Source: Brucellaceae bacterium
Lineage (GTDB): Bacteria; Pseudomonadota; Alphaproteobacteria; Rhizobiales; Rhizobiaceae
Direction: 5' to 3'
Length of the DNA stretch: 64,000 bases
Assembly: GCA_020637775.1 (NCBI GenBank)
Contig: JACKJV010000015.1
Span: 1 to 64,000 of the forward strand
Shown here: piece after piece, positions 35,742 through 43,375 of the stretch
How the letters are laid out: each line of letters opens with the position of its first letter
How positions within the stretch are numbered: position 1 is the first letter of the stretch
The notes under the pieces: model-generated
Database searches by the model: none
The model's input: the letters and a program-made list of their open reading frames with translations, nothing else
What the model was told of the DNA's origin: nothing
Made by a program: the position numbers and the translations under genes

Positions 35742-36182
35742 ATGCGTGGACGCAAGCCTGTCCCGACTGCTCTCAGGCTGGTCAATGGCAATCCCGGCAA
35801 GCGGCCGTTGAACCGTAACGAGCCGAAGCCAGTTGTCGCCATGCCGACCTGCCCGTCGCATCTGTCCGCACCGGCCCGGACGGAGTGGAAACGGCTGGTG
35901 CATTCCATGCATGCTCTCGGCATCGTCACCGAACTCGACCGCGCGGCGCTCGCCGCATACTGCCAGGCCTACGGACGCTGGGTGGAAGCGGAACGGGCCC
36001 TGAAGAAGTCCCCGCCCCTGCTGCGCACCCCGGCCGGCTATGTCCAGCCCTCGCCCTGGCTCGCCATTGCCAACAAGAACCTGGAGCTCATGCACCGCTA
36101 CATGAGCGAACTGGGCCTGTCACCGGTAGCGCGCAGCCGGGTCGAGACCGTCAGGCATCTGGGTCCCAAGCCATGGGAATGA
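35742..36182 (+). CDS. Phage terminase small subunit, P27 family
   Basis: 146 residues from the ATG at 35742. The N-terminus 'MRGRKPVPTALRLVNGNPGK' with 'RPLNRNEPKP' is the P27 signature, followed by 'CPSHLSAPARTEWKRLVHSM', 'AYGRWVEAERAL' and 'VQPSPWLAIANKNLELMHRY'. It recognises phage DNA for packaging and normally partners the large terminase encoded next to it, which is missing here. The frame is open upstream to 35643 without RBS support. The ~210 bases between this gene and the methylase hold no convincing gene. Confidence 0.9.
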   Translation: MRGRKPVPTALRLVNGNPGKRPLNRNEPKPVVAMPTCPSHLSAPARTEWKRLVHSMHALGIVTELDRAALAAYCQAYGRWVEAERALKKSPPLLRTPAGYVQPSPWLAIANKNLELMHRYMSELGLSPVARSRVETVRHLGPKPWE

Positions 36183-36189
36183 TGCGACA

Positions 36190-36273
36190 ATGAGCAACTC
36201 GGCGAAGACAGCGGTGGACATCGCAGACCTGAAACGGATTGCTGTTCGCCTGCCATTCGAGATGGAGACCTGA
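36190..36273 (+). CDS. Possible 27-residue ORF
   Basis: ATG 36190 to TGA 36271-36273 ('MSNSAKTAVDIADLKRIAVR' then 'LPFEMET'), ending two bases before the next gene's ATG. It may be a real short peptide, a leader for coupling, or the truncated start of a deleted gene. There is no homology I recognise. Confidence 0.3.
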   Translation: MSNSAKTAVDIADLKRIAVRLPFEMET

Positions 36274-36274
36274 C

Positions 36275-36733
36275 ATGGGCCGGCCCGCCCATCGCCCGAC
36301 GCTCGCCGACCGCCGTCAGGTCGAGATGCTTGCCGGCTCCGGCGTGCGCGAGGTCCAGATCGCCGGGCTGATCGGCATCGATCCGAAGACGCTGCGCAAG
36401 CATTACCGGTCGGAACTCGACCACGGTCATACGAGGGCCAATGCGAAGGTTGCCGAGAACCTGTTCCGGATTGCCACGGGGGACGGTTACGAGGCCGTCA
36501 CCGCCGCGATCTTCTGGCTGAAGACCCGCGCCGACTGGATCGAGCCCTGTCCGCATCACCCGGTCCATCGCAGCGACCATGACAGCGATCCTGTCGAGCG
36601 CATCCGGCAGATGATCCACGGGCCGGCGTCCATGCCCCATGGGACAGATGACGCGGCGCTCGACGATGAAGACGACGAGCCGGGGATCATCGAACATGAC
36701 CAGAGGGAACGAGGGAGAACCGGGCATGGCTGA
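36275..36733 (+). CDS. Phage-associated HTH protein, copy 1 of a tandem pair
   Basis: 152 residues. The N-terminal ~95 residues have an HTH ('EVQIAGLIGIDPKTLRKHYR') followed by 'ANAKVAENLFRIATGDG' and the conserved 'AVTAAIFWLKTRADW'. Similar proteins are common beside packaging genes in alphaproteobacterial prophages and may be terminase-associated DNA-binding factors. The C-terminal ~50 residues are acidic ('DDAALDDEDDEPGIIEHD') and absent from the second copy. It overlaps copy 2 by 8 bases. Confidence 0.78.
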   Translation: MGRPAHRPTLADRRQVEMLAGSGVREVQIAGLIGIDPKTLRKHYRSELDHGHTRANAKVAENLFRIATGDGYEAVTAAIFWLKTRADWIEPCPHHPVHRSDHDSDPVERIRQMIHGPASMPHGTDDAALDDEDDEPGIIEHDQRERGRTGHG

Positions 36734-37082
36734 TACCGGCGAGATCGACACCACACTGCCCGATGCCAGGCGGGTCGAGGCACTGGCTGGCTTCGGGCTC
36801 TCGGCGGAAGATATCGGTCGTGTCTTCGACATCGCGCCGGAAACCATCAACTCGATCTATGCCCGGGAACTGGCAGGCGGTCAGGCCAAGGCCAACGCCC
36901 GGGTGGCCGAAAGCCTCTACCGCATGGCGCTTGGCGACGGACGCGGTGCCGTCACGGCTGCCATCTTCTGGCTGAAGACCCGTGCCCGTTGGAAGGAAGA
37001 AACCCGCAGTGGCGACCAGTCCGGTGAACCGGTGATCGTGACCATCCAGCGGTTTGCACAGGATGGTCCTTCGAAGCAGTGA
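36726..37082 (+). CDS. Phage-associated HTH protein, copy 2 of a tandem pair
   Basis: 118 residues from the ATG at 36726, inside the end of copy 1. The same architecture is seen: HTH 'SAEDIGRVFDIAPETINSIY', then 'ANARVAESLYRMALGDG' and 'AVTAAIFWLKTRARWKE'. The two copies are clearly paralogous but well diverged, so the duplication is old or the copies came separately. The C-terminus has a strand-like 'GEPVIVTIQRF' end usual in the family. Confidence 0.78.
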   Translation: MADTGEIDTTLPDARRVEALAGFGLSAEDIGRVFDIAPETINSIYARELAGGQAKANARVAESLYRMALGDGRGAVTAAIFWLKTRARWKEETRSGDQSGEPVIVTIQRFAQDGPSKQ

Positions 37083-37224
37083 GGCCGGCTGGGACGGTCA
37101 ACGGCCTTGCCCAGGAGCGTAGTGGCGTTGATAGAAACCTGGATATCGGTCACAGCTCACATCTTGATCGAATTATCTGACACAACTTAATAATATTCCT
37201 TGGCTTCTCGCTGCTTGTGAGCAC

Positions 37225-37246
37225 ACTGCAAACGGTGGTTTGCAGT
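37225..37246. promoter_or_regulatory. Inverted repeat upstream of the small resolvase gene
   Basis: ACTGCAAAC (37225-37233) and GTTTGCAGT (37238-37246) are perfect complements around GGTG, 22 bases before the resolvase ATG. Resolvases often bind such symmetric sites to recombine DNA and repress their own gene; this is a candidate res-type half-site pair or operator. Confidence 0.5.
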
Positions 37247-37267
37247 TTGAACACCCGGGAGCCGATC

Positions 37268-37966
37268 ATGGTGCAGAGCGCAATCGCCTATCTTCGCGTC
37301 TCCACCCAGCGCCAGGGTCGAAGCGGTCTCGGTATCGATGCGCAGAGAGCAACGGTCCACCGTTTCGCTGAGGCGGAAGGCTTGGTCATCACAGCCGAAT
37401 TCGTGGAAGTCGAAACCGGCAAGGGCTGCGATGCGCTCGACAGGCGCCCTCGCCTGTCAGAAGCCCTCGACATGGCCCGCAAGATGGGCTGTCCGGTCAT
37501 CGTTGCCAAGCTGGATCGGTTGTCCCGCGACGTCGCGTTCATCTCCGGCCTGATGGCCCGGCGCATCCCGTTCATCGTGGCCGAACTCGGTGCCGACGCC
37601 GATCCCTTCATGCTGCATCTCTATGCGGCCTTGGCCGAGAAGGAACGCCGTCTGATCTCGGAACGTACGAAAGCCGCCCTCGCCTCGCGCAAGGCAACAG
37701 GTACCACGCTGGGCAACCGGACCAATCCGGCGAAGGCAGCCGCCATCGGCCGGCACTCATGTGTCGAGGAGGCCGACCGTTTCGCAGCGGGCATTCAGCC
37801 AATCATCGCCTCCATCCGGCGCTCAGGCATCACCAGCCTACGCGGCATCGCGACCGCCCTGAACGATCGCGGCATCCGTACCGCCCGCGGCGGCCGGTGG
37901 CAGGTGTCCAATGTCCGCAATGTTCTGGCGCGGTGCGAGGAAGACGGAAGCACGGTCGGTATTTGA
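37268..37966 (+). CDS. Small serine recombinase (resolvase/invertase family)
   Basis: 232 residues from the ATG at 37268, preceded by GGGAG; a GTG at 37217 is in frame but lies upstream of the inverted repeat. The resolvase domain begins '[20 protein letters not shown]' with catalytic Ser12, then '[20 protein letters not shown]' and '[19 protein letters not shown]'. A C-terminal recombinase/HTH segment has '[20 protein letters not shown]'. It is unrelated in length and arrangement to the large recombinase at 26.5 kb and closes the right arm of the phage-like element. Confidence 0.9.
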   Translation: MVQSAIAYLRVSTQRQGRSGLGIDAQRATVHRFAEAEGLVITAEFVEVETGKGCDALDRRPRLSEALDMARKMGCPVIVAKLDRLSRDVAFISGLMARRIPFIVAELGADADPFMLHLYAALAEKERRLISERTKAALASRKATGTTLGNRTNPAKAAAIGRHSCVEEADRFAAGIQPIIASIRRSGITSLRGIATALNDRGIRTARGGRWQVSNVRNVLARCEEDGSTVGI

Positions 37967-38425
37967 TAGGTGGGAAGAATTTCCACCCACGGCGGGAACC
38001 TGTTGTCCCCATGCGGTCGGGAACCATGGGACGGCGGGCAGCTAAAGCGATCTGTCGAATGCAACGGTTCGGTTGATCTGTGGTTCAGACAGACAGACCA
38101 TATCAACATCGCACCGCCAACGAAATTACCGATCCGATCTCCCGTAAATTGACGATCTCAAATCTAATCTGGAAGACCATCAACTTTCCGAATGTCTTCC
38201 AAGAACACATCCCATTCGGCCCGGTTTGCAAAGCAGATATTCGCAATTGGGCGGACTTGGATCGCGCTATCAATACTGGCCGGAATAACTACCAAAGCAC
38301 CCTCAGACTGAACGGTCGGAAGAGCAGACCCGCATTTGATGCAGAAGCTTCTTTCGTGTCGGGTCTCTGGAACCCGATAAGTCTGAACGCAATCACGACC
38401 AGAAACCCAATCGACCTGACGGACT
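37967..38425. other. Non-coding stretch after the resolvase
   Basis: About 460 bases, visibly more AT-rich than its flanks, with no convincing gene on either strand. It is where the phage-like element ends or was truncated. Confidence 0.45.
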
Positions 38426-38638
38426 CTAATACCAAATGGAGGAAATTACCCGTGGCACGCTACTGAGCGATGGCCGTATATTTTTGCACCGCCCGGCCTC
38501 GAAGGCCAGAAGCGCACGCAAGCCCGCCTCGGCATCGCTCGCGCGGAAAATCTGGCGCAACGCGGAAAGGACCGGCTTGCGGTGTTTCCAGTACACGAAG
38601 TCCAGACTGTGCCGGATGAGGCTGTCGCATAGCATCAT
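38426..38638 (-). mobile_element. IS256/Mutator-type transposase fragment
   Basis: The minus-strand translation 'IRHSLDFVYWKHRKPVLSAL' followed by 'SDAEAGLRALLAFEAG' matches the internal region of IS256-family transposases (in relatives 'SLDFVSWKDRKPV' and 'DAEAGLKALAAFE'). Only ~60 residues remain; the catalytic DDE residues and both ends are gone. It borders the secreted-protein block on its left. Confidence 0.55.
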
Positions 38639-38668
38639 GCCTGAAGCGAGGCGAGGCTTTCGCGGTTG

Positions 38669-40402
38669 TTACCGCTGATAGACGCGCATGGGCTTGGGCG
38701 TCTCGAATGCGGGCGGCGGCGGCGGTGGTGCGGGCCGGGGCTTTGGTGGGGCCGAGTTCGACACCCGCGCGGCTGCCTTGGCCCTAAGCTCTGCCGCGTG
38801 CTCTGTGATGGACCGGAAGGGCGGCGGAAGAGAGGGATCGGTCTCCTTGCGACGGGCATAGGCGGCCTTCGTCAGCTTCAACTGCTCGTTCACGCTGAAG
38901 CAGCGTGGATCGATGCCAAATCGTTCCGCCTCGCGGCCGATGTAGTCGTGGCGCTGATCCTCCCACTGCTTCTGGTTTTCCAGCAGGTTGTCCAGTGCGG
39001 CGTGCATGTCGGAGAAAATCCATCTCGTGTAGCGGTCCTTGAGTTTCCACGAGGCTTCAAACCCCGCGTCGACGTCGCCCCCCAGAAGCCTGTCGGAGAA
39101 GGGGATGTTCACCGCTCCGCCAACGTAGAAATCCAACTTTGCCAGCAAGTCGTCGAGTTCGCCGAAACGCCCGTGGTCCACGTCGAAGATTCGGTAGTCC
39201 GGATAGTCCCAAATCTGAGTCAGGGCGTCCAGAAATCCCTGTTCGGCGCGGGTCTGGTATTTGCCGTCATACAGGTCGTCCGCATCCCGAGCGTCCTCTG
39301 TTTCGATGCCGTATTTGAGCTCCCCGGCAGGCGTCTCGATCACGACTCCGACCTTCCGGCCTACGACCCGCGGAGCGCCGCCGGGAACGCCCTGTGCCTC
39401 GGCGAGGGTAAACGGGGCGTTCGCAGGCCGCTGCGTCGGCCCTTCGGGTTCCTCATCCGGCAAGGCCAGTTTCACGGCCATCTCGAAACCGGGTTTCCCG
39501 TCCTGCGTGCCGGGCTTCACAACGATTTCCGAGAGATGGATCCGATTGTGCCGATCCACGCTGAAGGCCAGCTCGAATTGTCCGGCGTCGAAGCGGAAAT
39601 CGATTTCGTCGGCACTCGACCTGGCCGATTCCGTGAAGGCTTTCGCAATTTCGGGAGAGTTTTCGATCGCAAGTGCGATCGCTTCCATCAGCTTGCTTTC
39701 GACGGCGACGATCTGTGCCCGATCGGTGCGCATCAACTCGGACAGTTTCAGACGGGTATCGGGCGAAAGAGTCCAGATCACCCTGTCGAGCGGGACCGCC
39801 CTGGGTACGGTCTCCAGCGGCGCAAGTCCCGCCTCCGTGCGGGCCTTGTCGCAATCGGCGGGCGGGCGGCCGAACGGGTCCTCGTTCATGATGACCGGGT
39901 TTCCGGTCAGCACGACGCGGTTGGCCCGGTCGGCCAGTGCCGACAGGATGTTGTCCATCATGTTTCCCTGCCCTTCCTGCCTGGCGAGGGAGGCGGCACA
40001 AGTCTCGAAATCCGCGCGGTCGGCGGGAAGGTCGTGGCGGGTGCAGCCGTTACCCTGGACGACGCAGGGCGGGCCGGCGCGCTGGCAGGCATAGCGGTCG
40101 TCAGGAACGCCGATCACGCCGGGGTGGTAGTATTGCCGCGTGCCGGCCTGGCCATAGCCCCCCGCCACGCAGACGCAGGTGAAGAAATCCTGCGGCACCG
40201 ACACGCCGAGGCTTTGCAGGATCAGCAATTGCCGGTCATGCGCGAGGCCCACCCAGCGGTCCAGCGCGTGGGCGTCGTGTTCGTTGCGAAGCGGCGACTC
40301 CGTTTTGGTCTCCTGCGCCTGGGCGGGCGACAGCATGAGGCCAAAAGCCAGCGCCAGTGCCACGCGCGCGGCACGGATTCCAGGATTGGGGAAACGGGTC
40401 AT
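38669..40402 (-). CDS. Exported protein of unknown function with proline-rich tail
   Basis: 577 residues from the ATG at 40402. The N-terminus has a signal peptide ('VALALAFGLMLSPAQA'). The mature protein starts with a cysteine-containing region ('DFFTCVCVAGGYGQAGTRQY', 'YACQRAGPPCVVQGNGCTRH'), followed by mixed alpha/beta sequence and a C-terminus with a run of seven prolines. The frame stays open far upstream (to 41206) in antisense-like composition, but the ATG at 40402 overlaps the stop of the 927-aa gene as ATGA and starts the signal peptide. No family recognised. Probably periplasmic, working with its operon partner. Confidence 0.7.
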   Translation of the reverse strand: MTRFPNPGIRAARVALALAFGLMLSPAQAQETKTESPLRNEHDAHALDRWVGLAHDRQLLILQSLGVSVPQDFFTCVCVAGGYGQAGTRQYYHPGVIGVPDDRYACQRAGPPCVVQGNGCTRHDLPADRADFETCAASLARQEGQGNMMDNILSALADRANRVVLTGNPVIMNEDPFGRPPADCDKARTEAGLAPLETVPRAVPLDRVIWTLSPDTRLKLSELMRTDRAQIVAVESKLMEAIALAIENSPEIAKAFTESARSSADEIDFRFDAGQFELAFSVDRHNRIHLSEIVVKPGTQDGKPGFEMAVKLALPDEEPEGPTQRPANAPFTLAEAQGVPGGAPRVVGRKVGVVIETPAGELKYGIETEDARDADDLYDGKYQTRAEQGFLDALTQIWDYPDYRIFDVDHGRFGELDDLLAKLDFYVGGAVNIPFSDRLLGGDVDAGFEASWKLKDRYTRWIFSDMHAALDNLLENQKQWEDQRHDYIGREAERFGIDPRCFSVNEQLKLTKAAYARRKETDPSLPPPFRSITEHAAELRAKAAARVSNSAPPKPRPAPPPPPPAFETPKPMRVYQR

Positions 40403-43182
40403 CTTGCACCCTCCGCAAGGTCTCGGGCCAGCATGTCGATAAAGGCATCCGCGTCGAACTCTTCGATGTCCACGAGGCTCCAGCGATCGGACTCGGTCAT
40501 GCCGTCGGGACCGATCCAGCCTCCGGCGATCCGGCGCAGGTTGACCGCGCCGCGCGAATGCTCGTCGAAGCCACCGGGCAGAACCGTGGGCAGGAATTGG
40601 GTGCGCCGTCCGCTGGCTCCGCTGGGCAGGCGCATGACGACTTGCCCCGCGAGGCGAACCGCAATCCATCCCGCGCCGAATTCCAGCCGAGCCGTGCCGT
40701 CCCACCGAGGGTGCCACCAGTCGGCGGGCAGCACACGGGCAAAGGCGTTGCCTGCCGTCCCATCGGCTGTCAGCAGGACCTCCAGTCCGCCGGCATCCGG
40801 CCCGGTCTCGACCGTCCGCAGGCTCAGTGCAACGGGCGCGTCCTTGGGCGCAAAGGGGGCGCTTTCGGCCAGCAGCAGGGTCATCCCCAGGTCGCCCGCT
40901 GGATCGACGCGCAGGGTCAGGCCATAGGCGGCGCGGTCGATGCGTTCGTCCAGCGCGACGATCGGCGCCGGACCGGACGCCGAGATTCGCCGGTAGTCCG
41001 GCAAAGGTTCGCGCCGGGTCAAGCGAAGCCCGTCTGCTGTCGCCATCGCCAAAGTGTCGAATTCCGCCTTGCCCCAGGAATGTCCCTGCCATCCGGGGCC
41101 CATCGGCGGCTCGAAGAACACCCGTTCGGGCAGGAGCGCGACACCCGGCGCGGGTTGCGGCTGCGGTTCGGGCTGGGCGGGATGGACATCGCGCGCGATC
41201 CGCCACAGCGACAGCGCGCCCGCCCCATCCCGATCCGGCATCGCATGGACCGACACCGTCAGTGCCGCGCCATCCATCAGTGCAGGCCAGTCCAGCGGTT
41301 CGGTCGAGATGCCCTCGGCCTCGACGAAGATGCGGCCCGGCCGCAGGACCAGCACCACCCGATCCGGCAGGCGGTCCAGACCTTCTGTCAGTACCAAGGG
41401 CTTGTCCTTGTTGCGCAACTGGCTGAGCGCGGAAAAGCGGCCGTCTGCCTCGCGCCGGAACCGCACGACGTAGCTTTCCGGTGGGCTCAGGTTGCCTTCC
41501 TTGGCATGGCGGTTGCCGAGGCTGATCTCGAAATCCCCGGTGGCGGCGGCATCGATCTCAACTGTCAGCCGCGCCTCGGCGAGACCGCGAAAATCATCCA
41601 GCCAGAACAGCGCGCCCGTCGAGACGATCCCCGTGTAATCGCCGCGCTGCGCCTTGTCCCAGGCGATGCGCAGCGCGCCGTCCTGCAGCCGGGCGAATGC
41701 CGCGAAATGTCCCTCGCGCCGCTCGTTCGGCCGCCAGAGACCGCCCAGCGCCCAGCCGGTGAACAGCGTTTCGTCCTCGACCGGCGCCGTGACCGGGGCA
41801 TCAACGCTCTCGGGCAGGGCAAAGCGGTGTTCTTCCGTGACGGCGCGATACAACACCAGCTCCACCGGCCCGTTCCGATAGGAGGGACGGCCATAGATCT
41901 GGGTCACCACCGGCGTGTCGGGAAAGATCGCGTCATGACGCAAGTGCAGCAATTCGGTACGGTTTTCATCATGTAGCGTCAGCACGCCGTCGCCGCGGAT
42001 CACGATGTCGAACACGGTCCGGCTCTCAGGCCAGGGAAACTGGCGCGAGACAATTTCCCGCTCCCCGGGGACCGAGAGTTTCGCGCGGGCAAGCCCGTCC
42101 TTCTCGGTGAAGAGCTGGAGGCGCAGGACATGGTAACGGTCGGGATCGTCGGTTGCGGCCTCGGCCGGACTGAAGGCGAGGACGAACCCATTGCTCTGCG
42201 TACCGTCGAACGCGACGCGCACGCGGCGCGCGCTGTCTCCGGCCGGAAGCGTAACCGGGCTGGCCGTCGCCGCCACGCCCAGCCGTGCCCAGGCCGCTCC
42301 CCTGGGAACCGAGAATTGCAGGCCCTCACCGGTCAACGTGGCATGGGTCTCGAAATCTCCTCCCTCGAAGCCGAAGGACTCGAGCCCGTTCAGGCTCTGT
42401 CCGTCGAACAGCACGAGAGTGGGCGCCACCGGTTCGCTCCCTGGCGCGGGTTCCGATCCGCTCGCCGCGGCATTTTCAGCGGGTTGCGGCAAGGGCAACA
42501 TGCCAAAGCCCGGCTGCACCGGGCTGGCCGGGCGCGCGCCGCCTTGCGCGGTGGGAGGGGGCGGCACGGGAACGAAAGCGCCGGGCGGCGCGGCCGCGCC
42601 CTGCCCGTGCGTGCCCGGCGGGGGCGGAACGGGCACCATCGCAGGCGGCGGCACCGGCGCCTGCCCGGCCGGCGCGGCGGGCGCGCCAAGCGCCGGTTGC
42701 CCGTCGAGCGTCAGCCCCGCCAGAAGCGTCTCGAACAGCGCTTTCTGTTCGGCCAGCGGGACCGAGGGCGCGGCGATCAGTTGCCACAGGAACTGTTCGC
42801 CCTGGGCGTCGCGGCGGGGAAAGGCGGCAGTCAGCTTGCGCTCCTGGGCAGTCTCTGTCTGGATCACCAGCGCCTCCTGCCCGGCCAGTGCGCGCGTCTC
42901 GTGCCGCTCGATGTCACCGAACCCCAGTAGCGGCTCGTCCGGGAACCACCACCGCGCCCAAAGCTGGAAACGCCCGTCGGGACTGGCGAAATCGTATTCC
43001 TGGTCTCGCTTCGTCCAGGTGACGGCCCATCCTTCGGGCAGTGTGAATGCCGCCCCGCGCAGATCATACGGGCCTGAGGAGTACGCCCGCGTCACGGATC
43101 CCGCCAGCAACGCCAGAGCGATCAGGACGCTGGAAAGCCAGAACCGGACACGGCCCGGACATGCTGCAAACGCATGCGTCAT
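40399..43182 (-). CDS. Large exported multi-domain protein, LamG/DUF1080-like
   Basis: 927 residues with an N-terminal membrane-export segment ('FWLSSVLIALALLAGSVTRA'). Residues ~35-165 form a module ('FTLPEGWAVTWTKRDQEYDF') resembling those in the divergent 730-aa protein. Residues ~165-260 are a Pro/Gly/Ala linker with several PVPPPP repeats. The rest contains up to three concanavalin-like segments; 'LVLFDGQSLNGLESFGFEGG' resembles the start of DUF1080 (3-keto-disaccharide hydrolase-like) domains. Function unknown; carbohydrate binding at the surface is a reasonable guess. First gene of a two-gene leftward operon. Confidence 0.7.
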   Translation of the reverse strand: MTHAFAACPGRVRFWLSSVLIALALLAGSVTRAYSSGPYDLRGAAFTLPEGWAVTWTKRDQEYDFASPDGRFQLWARWWFPDEPLLGFGDIERHETRALAGQEALVIQTETAQERKLTAAFPRRDAQGEQFLWQLIAAPSVPLAEQKALFETLLAGLTLDGQPALGAPAAPAGQAPVPPPAMVPVPPPPGTHGQGAAAPPGAFVPVPPPPTAQGGARPASPVQPGFGMLPLPQPAENAAASGSEPAPGSEPVAPTLVLFDGQSLNGLESFGFEGGDFETHATLTGEGLQFSVPRGAAWARLGVAATASPVTLPAGDSARRVRVAFDGTQSNGFVLAFSPAEAATDDPDRYHVLRLQLFTEKDGLARAKLSVPGEREIVSRQFPWPESRTVFDIVIRGDGVLTLHDENRTELLHLRHDAIFPDTPVVTQIYGRPSYRNGPVELVLYRAVTEEHRFALPESVDAPVTAPVEDETLFTGWALGGLWRPNERREGHFAAFARLQDGALRIAWDKAQRGDYTGIVSTGALFWLDDFRGLAEARLTVEIDAAATGDFEISLGNRHAKEGNLSPPESYVVRFRREADGRFSALSQLRNKDKPLVLTEGLDRLPDRVVLVLRPGRIFVEAEGISTEPLDWPALMDGAALTVSVHAMPDRDGAGALSLWRIARDVHPAQPEPQPQPAPGVALLPERVFFEPPMGPGWQGHSWGKAEFDTLAMATADGLRLTRREPLPDYRRISASGPAPIVALDERIDRAAYGLTLRVDPAGDLGMTLLLAESAPFAPKDAPVALSLRTVETGPDAGGLEVLLTADGTAGNAFARVLPADWWHPRWDGTARLEFGAGWIAVRLAGQVVMRLPSGASGRRTQFLPTVLPGGFDEHSRGAVNLRRIAGGWIGPDGMTESDRWSLVDIEEFDADAFIDMLARDLAEGAR

Positions 43183-43375
43183 CGTCGCACCTTTCGCTGG
43201 TTCCCAGTCGATCTTCCGACCCGGTCAGCTTAAGGGCGATCCGCGCCCAAGCGGTTTGATCCGGGTCAAGGGCGGTGCGAAAAGGATGCGGCAGTTTGCA
43301 TGCGAAACAGGTTGACCTACGGCGCGTAGCGGTTCTGCAGTTTTGGCAACCGCCCGTCAGCGAGGAGATGCCCAC
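43183..43375. promoter_or_regulatory. Divergent control region of the exported-protein genes
   Basis: The 927-aa gene reads left and the 730-aa gene reads right from this 193-base gap, so both promoters must lie here or close by. GAGGAG stands before the ATG at 43376. I could not fix promoter boxes with confidence. Confidence 0.4.

Larger units (their letters stand above)
26157..37966. mobile_element. Phage-derived element (degenerate prophage or phage satellite)
   Basis: Gene content is phage-like: large serine recombinase with DUF2924 and HTH partners, P4-type primase, AlpA-like regulator, ParB-fused DNA methylase, P27 terminase small subunit and a resolvase. Genes left of ~34.0 kb read leftwards and genes right of it read rightwards, from a shared divergent control region. 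No large terminase, portal, protease, capsid or tail gene follows the terminase small subunit. The ends are not defined; attachment sites were not found by eye. Outer coordinates are those of the first and last recognisable genes. Confidence 0.65.

Noticed and set aside
35533..35811. 92-codon frame directly after the methylase stop
   Set aside because: It runs through the terminase start in another frame, has a Cys/Arg-rich random look and no homology I recognise; the adjacency to the stop may be chance.
38666..40927. 753-codon open frame on the plus strand
   Set aside because: It is antisense to the 577- and 927-aa exported-protein genes, has no signal or family motif, and reflects third-position GC bias in high-GC DNA.
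40403..41206. N-terminal extension of the 577-aa gene
   Set aside because: The frame is open but lies fully inside the 927-aa gene with low-complexity Arg/Ala composition; the ATGA overlap and signal peptide at 40402 fix the start.
40403..41976. Long plus-strand frame in the exported-protein block
   Set aside because: Antisense shadow of the 927-aa gene; no family motif or RBS.
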